From an uncultured Bacteroidales bacterium (lineage in GTDB: Bacteria; Bacteroidota; Bacteroidia; Bacteroidales; F082), in NCBI GenBank assembly GCA_900317055.1, contig ONFF01000003.1:124001-188000 (forward strand): a stretch of DNA of 64,000 bases, in the 5' to 3' direction. Made by a program: the position numbers and the translations under genes. Below are positions 8,244 to 17,529 of the stretch, piece by piece (within the stretch, counting starts at the first letter, position 1; each line of letters opens with the position of its first letter). The notes under the pieces were generated by a model. That model had not been told where the DNA came from and did no database searches. It worked only from the letters and a program-made list of their open reading frames with translations.

Positions 8244-9467
8244 TTATTTCCCTGTGTATTTTCCGATGAAAAAGATGGCTCCCGTCGACTTTTCGCTAAT
8301 GGCATAAAGAAAGGTGCGGTCAGCATGGAAAACGGCATAGGGCAGTTCTGGCTCTTCTTCAACAGAAGTGGTGTTCATACCTGTTACCGTAACTGCAGCA
8401 GCCTCAGTGCCTTCTTCGTCCAATTTGATTTTGGCCACTTGTTTCATGAGTTCGATATAAGTGGGGGCGTTGCAGAAATCATCAAAATGGGCTTGGTTGG
8501 GGTCAAAAGCAGTCGGCATACCTAGTCTTGACATGATTTCTACTAGATTCAAGTCCGTGTTGGTCTCGAAACGTGGAAGTTTCACGTCGACGATGTGGGT
8601 GTACATCTGATGGAGGTTGTTGTTCCAGCTTTGTCCGTTCAACTGATTGAGGATGTCGTCAGTGGTCTTGCCTTCGTGAGGCAACATGACGGTCATGTAA
8701 TAGGCACCGTTACCGTAGGGCAGGTTGAGTGATTGGTATGTGTCGTTGTCAGTATAAGAAAGTTCGCATTCCTGGTGCATCATCGGCACTTTTTCTCCCT
8801 TGTTGAAAGGCTCGTTTTGGGTCTCGCTCTTGTTGAATTTCATGCTCCATTCTCCTTTGAAATAGATGGCGTTGAGCAGATAACTCACCGCTTCGGGATC
8901 GAATTCGTTTTCCTCAAGGGCTTTCTTGATCATTTGTTCGGTGTGGTCGCTGGCCCATTGGTTGATGGCATCGAGCGTGCGCCCGTCTTTGAAGTCGCGC
9001 GATTCGGGCTTGGCATCGTAATAGGTGTTGGCATTCTCGACAAAAGATGGTTTCAGTACATAGCCTAGGCCGCTGTTGACAAAGATGGTGTTGGCAATCA
9101 TCACTTTTGTCATTTTGTCGAGGGTAGGGGCTTGGAACAGCATCTTTTTGCAGAAGTCGTTGATGGCATCGGTGCCCGCGTCACCAAAACCAAGCACGGT
9201 ATTGATTTCTTGTTGGGTTTGGCCAGTAGCTCCATTGTTGAGCATTCCCAAAGCGTAGGTGATGCTCAGTGGCGAAATGATTTGGCTCCCCTCGTTTTGC
9301 GCATTGCGGAAAAGGTTGAAGGCGAAGTCGTTGTTGTCGCTGACCAATTGTCTCTCGGTATTGGTCAATTGGATGTCAGCTCTTGGGTTGTCGTTAGGCT
9401 TGGGCTCTTTCTTGCAGCCCGTCATGGCCACCATAAAGGCGATGGCAATCAATGCAATCTTTTTCAT
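8244..9467 (-). CDS. Serpin-type protease inhibitor, lipoprotein
   Basis: With the ATG at 9467 this is a 407-residue lipoprotein: MKKIALIAIAFMVAMTGC, acylated at C18. The frame extends to 9521 but loses the signal peptide. The serpin core is complete, from LVSDNNDFAFNLF and SPLSITYALGML to the C-terminal FIGKYTGK. The hinge EEGTEAAA (about 351-358) is made of small residues, as in inhibitory serpins. Counting from the hinge places the scissile bond near Thr-Ser (about 367-368), which would not suit a trypsin-like target; this is a rough estimate. Miropin of Tannerella is a known bacterial serpin of this phylum. Likely tethered to the outer membrane to block host or own proteases. Confidence 0.92.
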   Translation of the reverse strand: MKKIALIAIAFMVAMTGCKKEPKPNDNPRADIQLTNTERQLVSDNNDFAFNLFRNAQNEGSQIISPLSITYALGMLNNGATGQTQQEINTVLGFGDAGTDAINDFCKKMLFQAPTLDKMTKVMIANTIFVNSGLGYVLKPSFVENANTYYDAKPESRDFKDGRTLDAINQWASDHTEQMIKKALEENEFDPEAVSYLLNAIYFKGEWSMKFNKSETQNEPFNKGEKVPMMHQECELSYTDNDTYQSLNLPYGNGAYYMTVMLPHEGKTTDDILNQLNGQSWNNNLHQMYTHIVDVKLPRFETNTDLNLVEIMSRLGMPTAFDPNQAHFDDFCNAPTYIELMKQVAKIKLDEEGTEAAAVTVTGMNTTSVEEEPELPYAVFHADRTFLYAISEKSTGAIFFIGKYTGK

Positions 9468-9553
9468 TGGATTGAACTTTAGAGGATAATACGATAATGC
9501 TGTTTGCTGTATTAACAACAAAAATGGAATAATATTGCGTGAAGTGGATTTTT

Positions 9554-11206
9554 TTATTTTAAAAGCACTTCGGCGGCTTTCAAAGCTTCAGGCGTCACTT
9601 GGTCGTTGCTCAGCATCTTGGCGATTTCAGTGATGCGATCTTCGCGTTGTAAAACGCGAATATGAGATTGCGTGCGTTCGCCTTCGTTGTCCTTGTAAAT
9701 GAAATAATGATGCTCGGCTTGGCTGGCTACTTGAGGCAGGTGGGTGATGGAAATGAGTTGGAGAGAGTGCCCCATCTGCCGCATGATGCTTCCGATTTTA
9801 GCCGCCACTTCGCCAGAAACACCCGTGTCAATCTCGTCGAAGATGAGGGTGGGGATGTAGTTGTAGTTCGAAACGGCGCTCTTGATAGAGAGCATCAGGC
9901 GGGAAAGTTCGCCGCCTGAGGCCACACGGCGGATGTCGTCGGGGGCAATGCCTTTGTTGGCGGAGAAAAGGAAACTAATCTCATCGCAGCCCTTACTGTC
10001 AAAGTTGACTTGGCTTTCCACTTTGACTTGGAACTGGGCAAAAGGCATGGCCAACTGCCGCACCAGTGCAGTGACTTTCTCACTGAAAGTCGTGGCAGCT
10101 TGGCAACGCTTGTCATGTAAGACTTTGGCAAGGCTTGAAAGTTGCTTTTCGCTTTCTTTCAGTTCTTTTTCAGCCTTGGAGATAGCCTCGTCGATGTTTT
10201 CGAAGGCATTTACTTTCTCTCTTAGACTGTCTCTCAAGGTGATGAGTTCGTCAAAGTCATTCGCGCGATGCTTTATCATCAGACGGCTGAGCAGGTCGTA
10301 GCGTTCCTGAAGGCTTTGCAGTTGCTCCTCGTCGAATTGGGTGTCGTCTTCCTTGCGGCGCAGGTCGTAGGCAATGTCTTTCAGCTCCACTTTTAGGTTT
10401 TCGACGCGCTCCACAATGCTCTCAGTGTCGGGAAGGAGTTGGCTCATACGATGCAAAGTGCTTACTAAAGCATTCATTTGCCCCAGTATGGCATTTTCCG
10501 AGTCGTCCATCAGTCCATTGGCAGTGACAAGCAATGTCTTGATTTCCTCAGCATTTTCCATCACGCCAAGTGTTTGCTCAATGTCGGTATATTCGCCTTC
10601 TTTGAGTTGGGCTTTGTCAAGCTCGTCCAACTGGAATTTGAGGTAGTCGTTCTCGGCGGTGTTTTTGGTCGCAATTTCCTTCAGCTCGTTCAGCTTGCTT
10701 TTGAGGGCTTTGTAGTGGCTGTATTCGGTTTGGTATTCGGCCAGCAAAGCACCATTTTGCGCGATTTCGTCCAACAGCTTCAGTTGGAAATCGGCATCAG
10801 TGAGTAGGAGAGAGTCGTGCTGCGAATGGATGTCAACCAACTGGCTTCCAATCTCTTTCATGGTCTGTAAGGCCACGGGTGTGTCGTTGATGAAAGCGCG
10901 GCTTTTCTTCTGCGGGTTGAGTTCGCGGCGGAAGATGCACTCGGTTTCAAAGTCAAGGTCGTTTTCCTCAAACAAAGACTTCAGGTTTTCGTCGTCCAGC
11001 GCAAATTGGGCTTCCACCACGCATTTCTTGTCCTTGTCGTAGAGCACTCCTGTGTCGGCACGGTCACCCAAGGCAAAACCTAGAGCTCCGAGCAATATGG
11101 ATTTGCCCGCACCAGTTTCGCCAGTGATGACATTGAAACCACTCTCGAAACTGACACTCAGCTCGTCAATCAAGGCGTAGTTACTGATGTGCAGTTGCTT
11201 GAGCAT
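9554..11206 (-). CDS. recN: DNA repair protein RecN
   Basis: A 550-residue SMC-like ATPase of double-strand break repair. The N-terminal Walker A reads TGETGAGKS at 28-36 after LHISNYALIDEL. A long coiled-coil middle follows (about 155-370). The C-terminal half has ASGGELSRLMLSIK (signature) and LIFDEIDTGVSGEVAAKIG (Walker B). The length is normal for the family. It is the last gene of the leftward bamD-rpoZ-DUF4835-recN run, 14 bases after the DUF4835 stop. Confidence 0.95.
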   Translation of the reverse strand: MLKQLHISNYALIDELSVSFESGFNVITGETGAGKSILLGALGFALGDRADTGVLYDKDKKCVVEAQFALDDENLKSLFEENDLDFETECIFRRELNPQKKSRAFINDTPVALQTMKEIGSQLVDIHSQHDSLLLTDADFQLKLLDEIAQNGALLAEYQTEYSHYKALKSKLNELKEIATKNTAENDYLKFQLDELDKAQLKEGEYTDIEQTLGVMENAEEIKTLLVTANGLMDDSENAILGQMNALVSTLHRMSQLLPDTESIVERVENLKVELKDIAYDLRRKEDDTQFDEEQLQSLQERYDLLSRLMIKHRANDFDELITLRDSLREKVNAFENIDEAISKAEKELKESEKQLSSLAKVLHDKRCQAATTFSEKVTALVRQLAMPFAQFQVKVESQVNFDSKGCDEISFLFSANKGIAPDDIRRVASGGELSRLMLSIKSAVSNYNYIPTLIFDEIDTGVSGEVAAKIGSIMRQMGHSLQLISITHLPQVASQAEHHYFIYKDNEGERTQSHIRVLQREDRITEIAKMLSNDQVTPEALKAAEVLLK

Positions 11207-11220
11207 AATGATGTAAAAAC

Positions 11221-12141
11221 TTATAGCCTGCCGGTATTTTTCAACATATCCTCGTAACGAGAGGTCTGTGAAGGATCGATGGTTTTCATGATATTGGAAA
11301 CTTCGGTCCTGATTTTCATGTCGCCTTGGGAGAAAATCTGTATGATTTCATCTCGCTTGCTTTCGATGAGCAGTTGAAGGAAATAGCACATCGAGTTGCG
11401 CTCGTAGACACTTTGTAATTGTACTATGGCATTTAGTATGGCTTCACGGGCCATATCAGGCTTTTCTGACATCATGTCCAAACCATAACGATGATAGTCG
11501 TATAAGAACTGGCGCAGCGGCTGGTAAGTGGGATTGTTGATATCACTGATAATTGCGTATCGGTTTTGCCTTCCCGTCGAGCTCCAGCCATTTTCCGATC
11601 CAGGGTCTTGCGGGGCTGTATGGGCGATGGTCTCCGCAATAGCGAAGAAAGGTTCGCCGCCATTGGGGGAGAAGGAGTCGAAATCAAGACCGAGGAAGAG
11701 GTAGACATAGAAGCCAATGGTGCTCGTGATGTTGGAAATGTAGGTGTTTGGATTGAAGTCTAGCGTCTGTCCATCAGTGTACTCGAAAAAGAACTTACGG
11801 TCGATGTAGTTGAACATCGGGGTATTATAACTCGATTTGTACACTGGACGACGCAGCGCCAAATTGATCTCAGCAGTGAAATAGTTGCCCTCACGGCTGA
11901 TTACATCAATGAGCATTGAGCATTCAATCTTCTCTGACTGCCTGAAGTTGATCTCAGTGAATTTCGTGTTGTTGATGAATTCATAGAGGGAGGTTTGCAG
12001 GTTCTGGTAGATGGTCTTGTCACTACCTTGCACCTTGTTGGAACTGACGCGCACATCGCATTGAAGCTCTTGCGCTTGCATAGTGCTGAAATTCAGCAGG
12101 CAGCCGAAGGCTATGAGTAGTGTGGCAAAGACTCTTTTCAT
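11221..12141 (-). CDS. DUF4835 family secreted protein (PorD-like)
   Basis: A 306-residue protein with a signal peptide (about residues 1-24, ending MQAQ). The mature chain begins ELQCDVRVSSNKVQGSDKTIY, the conserved opening of DUF4835, and holds RRPVYKSSYNTPMFNYID near residue 100. DUF4835 proteins are Bacteroidota-specific, and I recall that some are named PorD, a component tied to type IX secretion; I cannot confirm that from the sequence. The gene sits between rpoZ and recN in an apparent operon, with short gaps of 28 and 14 bases. Confidence 0.8.
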   Translation of the reverse strand: MKRVFATLLIAFGCLLNFSTMQAQELQCDVRVSSNKVQGSDKTIYQNLQTSLYEFINNTKFTEINFRQSEKIECSMLIDVISREGNYFTAEINLALRRPVYKSSYNTPMFNYIDRKFFFEYTDGQTLDFNPNTYISNITSTIGFYVYLFLGLDFDSFSPNGGEPFFAIAETIAHTAPQDPGSENGWSSTGRQNRYAIISDINNPTYQPLRQFLYDYHRYGLDMMSEKPDMAREAILNAIVQLQSVYERNSMCYFLQLLIESKRDEIIQIFSQGDMKIRTEVSNIMKTIDPSQTSRYEDMLKNTGRL

Positions 12142-12169
12142 GGTATCTCCCTTTATGTTGTTTGTTCAA

Positions 12170-12508
12170 TCAGAAAGCTTCCTGGTCCTCCTTGGCGGGG
12201 TTGCGGAAATAGATCTGGTCGTGGAGGAATTCATGGATGGCGATCAGCGTGGGTTTGGGCAAACGCTCGTAGAACTTGGCGATTTCAATCTGTTCCTTAT
12301 TCTCAAACACTTCTTCCAAACTGTCGTTGGTGGCAGCAGCGAACGACTCAATCTTCTCGTTGAGCTCAGCCTTCATCTCAGAGGCAATTTGGTTGGCCCT
12401 GATGGAAAGGATGGCTACGGTCTCGTAAATGTTACCTGTGCCTTTGTAGAATTGGTCTTTCTGACGGGTGACCACCGTCGTTTCGGTTTTAATCTTCTTA
12501 AAATCCAT
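12170..12508 (-). CDS. rpoZ: RNA polymerase omega subunit, Bacteroidota type
   Basis: A 112-residue protein. The region NIYETVAILSIRANQIASEMK (about 26-46) is the omega fold contact, and DSLEEVFENKEQIEIAKFYERLPKPTL is the C-terminal block specific to Bacteroidota. It supports assembly of RNA polymerase around the beta-prime subunit. It starts two bases after the bamD stop (bamD ends at 12511 on this strand), a tight coupling that I recall as typical of the order. Confidence 0.88.
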   Translation of the reverse strand: MDFKKIKTETTVVTRQKDQFYKGTGNIYETVAILSIRANQIASEMKAELNEKIESFAAATNDSLEEVFENKEQIEIAKFYERLPKPTLIAIHEFLHDQIYFRNPAKEDQEAF

Positions 12509-12510
12509 AA

Positions 12511-13308
12511 TTATTTGATGTTTTCTAATTTCTTTCTTGCTTTGGCGGCAATGCCGTTCACGTCTTGCAGATATTTGCTGCTGGGATAAAGGTAAGCCAG
12601 CGTGTTGCAGTGCTCAACGCATGATTCATAACGCTCGCGTTGCTTTTCTGAGACACTGTTTTCGGCATAATCATAATAGGTCTTAGCCATGTCGTAGAGT
12701 ATCTCTTCGCGGTGCGAAGTGTTGGGGTATTTCTTCAGCATGTTCTCAAACGAAGTGATGGCTGCACTATAGTTTTCCATCCGGTAGAAAAGGCGGCAAA
12801 TGTTGTAGTCCTTTTCTTCCAGTTTGTCGTTGAGTTCGGTCAGCAGTTGTTGGGCACGATTGAGGCTGTCGCTTTCGGGATAGCGGTCGATGAAACCCTT
12901 CAGCTGTTTGATGGCAGCGTGCGTATTGGTTTGATCCAATCCCGATTCGGGCGAGACCCGATAACTGCAATAGGCACTCATATAAGCGGCTTTTTCGGCA
13001 TCCTTCGAGAAAGGATAGGTCTGCACGAAACGGTTGAAGTAGTAACCCGCGATTTCAAAGTCGTCTTGATAATAGTAGCACAAAGCGGTCTTGTAGGTAA
13101 TTGACTCGCCTTTAGGCGTGTTGCGGAACGAGGCCTGCAAAAGGTCGAACAACTGAAGGGCGTGGTTGTAGTCCCCACGCTCGAAGTAATCCACTGCGAC
13201 CTCATACTTCATCTCGTTGTCGGTGCTCTTCACCAAACGGTTGAAATCGTTGCACGAGGTGAAAGCTACAAGACCCAAAACTGCCAATATCAATAGTCTA
13301 TTTCTCAT
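12511..13308 (-). CDS. bamD: Outer membrane assembly lipoprotein BamD
   Basis: A 265-residue lipoprotein: MRNRLLILAVLGLVAFTSC, acylated at C19. It carries five tetratricopeptide-like repeats, e.g. YFERGDYNHALQLFDLL, YYQDDFEIAGYYFNRFVQTYP and FYRMENYSAAITSFENMLKKYP. BamD docks on BamA in the outer-membrane protein insertion machine on the periplasmic side. It is the first gene of the run bamD-rpoZ-DUF4835-recN, with a 50-base gap to the carboxypeptidase gene upstream. Confidence 0.92.
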   Translation of the reverse strand: MRNRLLILAVLGLVAFTSCNDFNRLVKSTDNEMKYEVAVDYFERGDYNHALQLFDLLQASFRNTPKGESITYKTALCYYYQDDFEIAGYYFNRFVQTYPFSKDAEKAAYMSAYCSYRVSPESGLDQTNTHAAIKQLKGFIDRYPESDSLNRAQQLLTELNDKLEEKDYNICRLFYRMENYSAAITSFENMLKKYPNTSHREEILYDMAKTYYDYAENSVSEKQRERYESCVEHCNTLAYLYPSSKYLQDVNGIAAKARKKLENIK

Positions 13309-13358
13309 CGGGCTGCAAAATTACTCATTTTTACTTTACTAACGAGTGGTTTCTGCTT

Positions 13359-15893
13359 TTATTTTTCAATGACTATCTTTTCAACGAAGCTGGCACTCTC
13401 GCAGTTGATGTGAAGGAAGTAGAGGCCAGGGGTCGGGTTCTCATCATCGATTTGGAGGCTGTTGTCGCTGAATTGTCCGGAAATGACAACTTGTCCGAGG
13501 CTATTGTAAAGCTCATATTTGACATTACCTTGGGCTTGGATGGTGAAGCTACCATGGCTCGGGTTGGGATAGATGCTTGGACGGAAGGTCATCTCGTCCA
13601 CCGACCAATCTCTTATGGTGACAGTGACTTCACCCACTGCGGTGTTGCCATCGCTGTCAGTCACGATGACTTTGTAGACCGTTTCGGGGTCAACGGGGCT
13701 TGCTACGGGATTGGCAATGGTCGGATCGTCAAGGGTTTCAATAGGCTCCCAAGCGTATGTGTATTCGCCCGAACCGCCTGTAACAGTCACGGTGAGTTGG
13801 CTGCTTTCGCCTTCATTGATGACTTCTGGGTCGGCATTGATTTCGATATTGAGCGAGCTTTCGTTGATACAAGTCACCGTGGCAACCCAACCAGGATTGT
13901 TCACGGCTTGGTCAGAAGTGAAACGGAATGTAAGAGCGCCTTCTTCGTTGGTAGCGGTTACTTCACCAGGGCCTTCATTGCCATCGTATTGTCCGATGAG
14001 TGTGGCATTGGTGGTGCTGCCATCATAGACATAGAGGAAGTCATAGCCAGGCTCTGTACTGAACTCGACAAAGTTGACGCGAATCATGTTGCCTTCGATG
14101 GCAGGTTTGAAAGTCAAAGTGTAGTTCCTGTTATTGTTGTAGTTGTTGTTGGGGCCGCCGTTGTCGTAGAACAGGGCATTGCAAGTTTCGATAGTGCCGT
14201 TCTGCATGTTGTATGATTCGCGCACTTGAATGTAGTCCTCGCGTATCAAGGTCTCGCTGTTGCCGTCAGCATCGGTGATGGTCAAGGTGACATCGAAGTC
14301 TCCGACTTCATTGTAAACAATGCCATTTGGGTTTTGTTGAGTAGAAGTGCTCGGCGTGCCGCCTTCGAAGGTCCAGTTCCAGGCGACGATGTCGCCAAAC
14401 GAACCATCGGTAAAGTTGACACTACCACCCAGTGAGACTTGTCTGGTTGAAGCACTGAAGATGGGCATGAGACAGCTGCCGGGGACAAGTTGCACATCAA
14501 GGTTGACGGTCTCGTAGTCGTTCACGTTGACCTCAATCACTTTTGGGCAATAGCCATCCTTGCTGACGATGACCGTCCAATTGCCACCCTTGATAGGGCG
14601 GTGGAAGTCGCCAACGGGCATGTGGCTCTCAACAAAGGAGTATTGGTCGTCGTGTCCACTGATGGTGATGGTGGCTTCAAGCGGCTCACCTGTGATGGAA
14701 TCGGTCACCACGCCATGGATGCCGTAAAGACATTGGTTCATGAAAAGGAAAAGCGAAGCTTTATTGATGTTCCAGAAGTTGGGCAATTGTGAGGGGTTGG
14801 GCAACTTGGTATTGGAACATTCGATGGTCATTTCGCGGCATTGGGCATAGCCGTTCATGTAATCTTGACGGCCGCCGCCAATCATATACCATTGTGCGCC
14901 GTTGGTGATGCCGTTATTGTATTCGGTCATGTAGTTCGGGTTGGTCTTGTGGCACTCATCCGCATATTCATGACTGATCAGTTGATACCAAGCATCATCA
15001 GAATGGAGGGTGTAGGTGTTGTCCCAAGGATAGTTCATCACCTCGGCACCGCCATGGTAGTTGGCAGCCATCACGAAAGGGATTTCAGCGGCAAAGTCCA
15101 TGAACCATTGGGTTTCAGTCTGATAGTCGTAGCCGTCGGGATGCGGACTGCCATGTGGGTCGGCGTAATTGCGGTTCATGTCGACACCATTGGCGTTTTC
15201 ACGGGTGGCGCCGTTCACATTGTTGTTTCCGGCATGATAGGTGCCGTCGGGGTTGGCGAGAGGGTTGATGTAAAGGTCGATATTGTCCATCACATTCTGC
15301 ACCTCAGGATCGTCGGGGTTTTCCAATAGGTAGTCGATGAGGCGAAGCATGATGATCCAGCCTGTAGTCTCGTCGCCATGGATGGTGGAGGTATAGAGGA
15401 ACTTGGGCTTGCCGTCAGTTGTGCCGTTGTTGAGGTGAGCAATCAATATTTTGCGGTTGCTCGGCAAGGTTCCCAAAGTGATGATTTCACATTGATCAGG
15501 ATGGTTAGTTTGGAAATCAAACATCATGGCTTCGTATGCTTCGTAGTTCGGGTAGCTGTCCCAATCGTATTCGGCACGGTTGCTGCCATCCCACATGGCA
15601 ACTTTTTCAAGCATTGAGGGAGGGGTTTGAAGCGTAACCTGATATCCGAGTTTTTGAAAGTTGGAAAAGTCTTTGTTGTTGGCGTAGGCCGTGACCACAT
15701 TGCCATCAACATGGTCGACAGAAACAGCATGGGCGATGGTTTTAAGGTCATCGTTGCCGTTCAGATTAAAAGTAAAATAATACTCATTGCGTTGTTGCAT
15801 GAGCAGGCGCAGCTCTTGCTGGCTCTTTTGGGCAAAAATGTCACCACAAACCACTGTGGCCAAAAGAATAATAAAATAGCGTAGTGTTTTCAT
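13359..15893 (-). CDS. Secreted M14 zinc carboxypeptidase with PKD, CUB and T9SS sorting domains
   Basis: An 844-residue multi-domain exoprotease. After a signal peptide (1-21) comes the M14 catalytic domain (about 110-385). Zinc ligands are H172 and E175 (in IHGDET) and H280 (in NYHGGAE); DMNRN lies at 238-242 and the catalytic glutamate is E358 (in MTIECS). Then follow a carboxypeptidase-regulatory-like domain (about 390-470), a PKD domain (VAWNWTFEGG), a CUB-like domain (GYDFLYVYDGS), and a second Ig/PKD-like domain. A type A C-terminal sorting domain ends it: SIYPNPSHGSFTIQ to FVEKIVIEK (about 775-844). Predicted substrate of type IX secretion. It starts 10 bases after the dapA stop. Confidence 0.93.
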   Translation of the reverse strand: MKTLRYFIILLATVVCGDIFAQKSQQELRLLMQQRNEYYFTFNLNGNDDLKTIAHAVSVDHVDGNVVTAYANNKDFSNFQKLGYQVTLQTPPSMLEKVAMWDGSNRAEYDWDSYPNYEAYEAMMFDFQTNHPDQCEIITLGTLPSNRKILIAHLNNGTTDGKPKFLYTSTIHGDETTGWIIMLRLIDYLLENPDDPEVQNVMDNIDLYINPLANPDGTYHAGNNNVNGATRENANGVDMNRNYADPHGSPHPDGYDYQTETQWFMDFAAEIPFVMAANYHGGAEVMNYPWDNTYTLHSDDAWYQLISHEYADECHKTNPNYMTEYNNGITNGAQWYMIGGGRQDYMNGYAQCREMTIECSNTKLPNPSQLPNFWNINKASLFLFMNQCLYGIHGVVTDSITGEPLEATITISGHDDQYSFVESHMPVGDFHRPIKGGNWTVIVSKDGYCPKVIEVNVNDYETVNLDVQLVPGSCLMPIFSASTRQVSLGGSVNFTDGSFGDIVAWNWTFEGGTPSTSTQQNPNGIVYNEVGDFDVTLTITDADGNSETLIREDYIQVRESYNMQNGTIETCNALFYDNGGPNNNYNNNRNYTLTFKPAIEGNMIRVNFVEFSTEPGYDFLYVYDGSTTNATLIGQYDGNEGPGEVTATNEEGALTFRFTSDQAVNNPGWVATVTCINESSLNIEINADPEVINEGESSQLTVTVTGGSGEYTYAWEPIETLDDPTIANPVASPVDPETVYKVIVTDSDGNTAVGEVTVTIRDWSVDEMTFRPSIYPNPSHGSFTIQAQGNVKYELYNSLGQVVISGQFSDNSLQIDDENPTPGLYFLHINCESASFVEKIVIEK

Positions 15894-15903
15894 TTATAGA
15901 TAA

Positions 15904-16791
15904 TTATTTGTCTTTCAATTGTTTCCATTCTTCAATGATATCCGCTTCCACCTTTTCGTTCACAGGAACTAAAGGCAACCTCAGCACATTTTGGCAAAGT
16001 CCCAGGTGGTTCATCAAGCACTTGATGCCTGCAGGGTTGCCATCGGCAAAGATAAGTTGGTTCATGCGGAGCATGGCATAGTGAAGGTGTAAGGCTTCTT
16101 CGGTGCGACCTTCTTTCATGGCACGCATCATGCGGCTGAAAGGCTTGGTGTAGGCATTTGCTGCCACCGAAATCACACCTTGAGCGCCCAAAGCCATCAG
16201 GGGCTGGGTGATGCCGTCATCGCCCGAAAGCACATCGAAGTCAGTGGGCTTGTCGCGCAGGATCTCCATGATTTGCTGCAAGTTGCCGGAAGCCTCCTTC
16301 ACGGCGATGATGTTGGGATGCTTTGCCAATTCCACGCAGGTGGCGGCTTGTAGGTTCACGCCCACGCGGCCTGGCACATTGTAGACCACGACAGGCACAG
16401 GACTGGCATCGGCGATGGCTTCAAAGTGGGCTTTCATGCCGCGTTGGTTGGGCTTGTTGTAGTAGGGTACGACGCTCAAGATGCCTTGGATGCCGGTGAA
16501 GTCTTGTGCTTTGATGGCTTCGATGACGGCTTGTGTGTTGTTGCCACCCATGCCGAGCAAGATGGGCAAACGACCATTATTGGCCTTCAATATTGTGCTA
16601 ATAACCAGTTTCTTTTCTTCAGCTGAAAGGGTAGGGGCTTCCGAGGTGGTGCCCAAAACGACCAAGAAGTCGGCACCATTGTCGATGACATGGTTGACGA
16701 TTTTTGTCAAAGCCTCGAAATCGATGGATTGGTCGGCTTTAAATGGAGTGATGAGGGCGATGCCCGTACCTTTAAATGGATTGTATTTCAT
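15904..16791 (-). CDS. dapA: 4-hydroxy-tetrahydrodipicolinate synthase
   Basis: Condenses pyruvate with aspartate semialdehyde in lysine and diaminopimelate synthesis. It has 295 residues in a TIM barrel. The Schiff-base lysine is K165 (in IIAVKEASGN), the catalytic tyrosine Y137 and R142 (in VVYNVPGRVGVN), and the N-terminal GTTSEAPTLS loop is intact. The downstream carboxypeptidase gene starts 10 bases after its stop. The DUF6913-like gene lies upstream across a short repeat-bearing gap. Confidence 0.96.
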   Translation of the reverse strand: MKYNPFKGTGIALITPFKADQSIDFEALTKIVNHVIDNGADFLVVLGTTSEAPTLSAEEKKLVISTILKANNGRLPILLGMGGNNTQAVIEAIKAQDFTGIQGILSVVPYYNKPNQRGMKAHFEAIADASPVPVVVYNVPGRVGVNLQAATCVELAKHPNIIAVKEASGNLQQIMEILRDKPTDFDVLSGDDGITQPLMALGAQGVISVAANAYTKPFSRMMRAMKEGRTEEALHLHYAMLRMNQLIFADGNPAGIKCLMNHLGLCQNVLRLPLVPVNEKVEADIIEEWKQLKDK

Positions 16792-16813
16792 AGTTATATG
16801 CTGAGTTAAGGAT

Positions 16814-16856
16814 CCTTGAGCCTGCGGTTGCTGAGCGCAGCCGAAGCATCGAAAGG
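16814..16856. repeat. REP-like palindrome upstream of dapA
   Basis: CCTTGAGC at 16814 and CGAAAGG ending near 16856 flank an inner stem made of GGTTGCTGAGC and GCAGCC. The outer ends resemble the CCCTGAG...GAAGGG palindromes found inside aroA (26064-26082) and after the LutA-like gene (27341-27359). This one is longer and more diverged. Confidence 0.5.
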
Positions 16857-16863
16857 CCCGAAT

Positions 16864-17418
16864 TTATGGATTCTGTGCAGTTGGCCCCGACAGAGCCTTC
16901 AAGTAATTATGCAACACATGGATGTTCGAAACAGGGTCGGTGGCTCGAGGATTCTCGATGATCAAATCATAGATGGCTTGGTTCTTGCTTTCGTGGAAAC
17001 AAATTCTGAAGTCTGTTTTGGGCAGGGTGCAGAGGTAGTCGCTGACATCTGCATTCTTGCCCGCCATATTGATGAGTATTGCGCTGAAAGGCAGCTTTTT
17101 GATGAATTCGTGCTTGTCAGGTTTCAGCACACTCATGAAACCGAAGTCTTTGGGAGTAATCTCGGTATAGAGGTCGCTTTGCAGGATAGTGTCTGACATC
17201 TGGTTGCAAAGAATGACAAATCCGCAACGGCTGGCACCAAATAGACTTTTCGCACTGCTCTCAATGTTCTTGACGATGCTTTTGTCGCCTTCGTCCAAGA
17301 TAATCAAAATAGAGCTAAGTCGCTGAAGATTAGGCATTTTTACCATAGGTTTTTCAGCGAGGAACTGCTCCAAGGCTTTTTTTAAGGCCCTGTTTCTGAG
17401 GTAGGATGAAAAATTCAT
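16864..17418 (-). CDS. Conserved Bacteroidales protein, DUF6913-like
   Basis: A 184-residue soluble protein with no signal or membrane segment. It opens with a basic helix, NFSSYLRNRALKKALEQF. The rest looks alpha/beta, with SSILIILDEGD, SLFGASRCGFVILC, FSAILINMAGK and a C-terminal HVLHNYLKAL. I associate this pattern with the Bacteroidota family DUF6913, without certainty. No catalytic motif is evident. It lies just upstream of dapA, across a gap that holds a REP-like palindrome. Confidence 0.6.
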   Translation of the reverse strand: MNFSSYLRNRALKKALEQFLAEKPMVKMPNLQRLSSILIILDEGDKSIVKNIESSAKSLFGASRCGFVILCNQMSDTILQSDLYTEITPKDFGFMSVLKPDKHEFIKKLPFSAILINMAGKNADVSDYLCTLPKTDFRICFHESKNQAIYDLIIENPRATDPVSNIHVLHNYLKALSGPTAQNP

Positions 17419-17453
17419 GCTGCAAATGTAGTGTTTTTCTATGAGATAACGCT

Positions 17454-17479
17454 TATTTTTGCAAAAAACGCTAATTTTG
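17454..17479 (+). promoter_or_regulatory. Two overlapping candidate -7 boxes for the MBL hydrolase gene
   Basis: TATTTTTG at 17454-17461 and TAATTTTG at 17472-17479 both match TAnnTTTG. They lie 50-70 bases before the ATG at 17530 and inside the longer frame that begins at 17431, which argues for the shorter protein. Confidence 0.5.
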
Positions 17480-17529
17480 CACTAAAATTTTGTCAAGGCA
17501 TTCATGAATGCTTGAAAAAAGATAAGGAT

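Noticed and set aside
13410..14216. A 268-codon plus-strand frame
   Set aside because: It is antisense to the sorting-domain and PKD region of the carboxypeptidase and has no recognisable motif.
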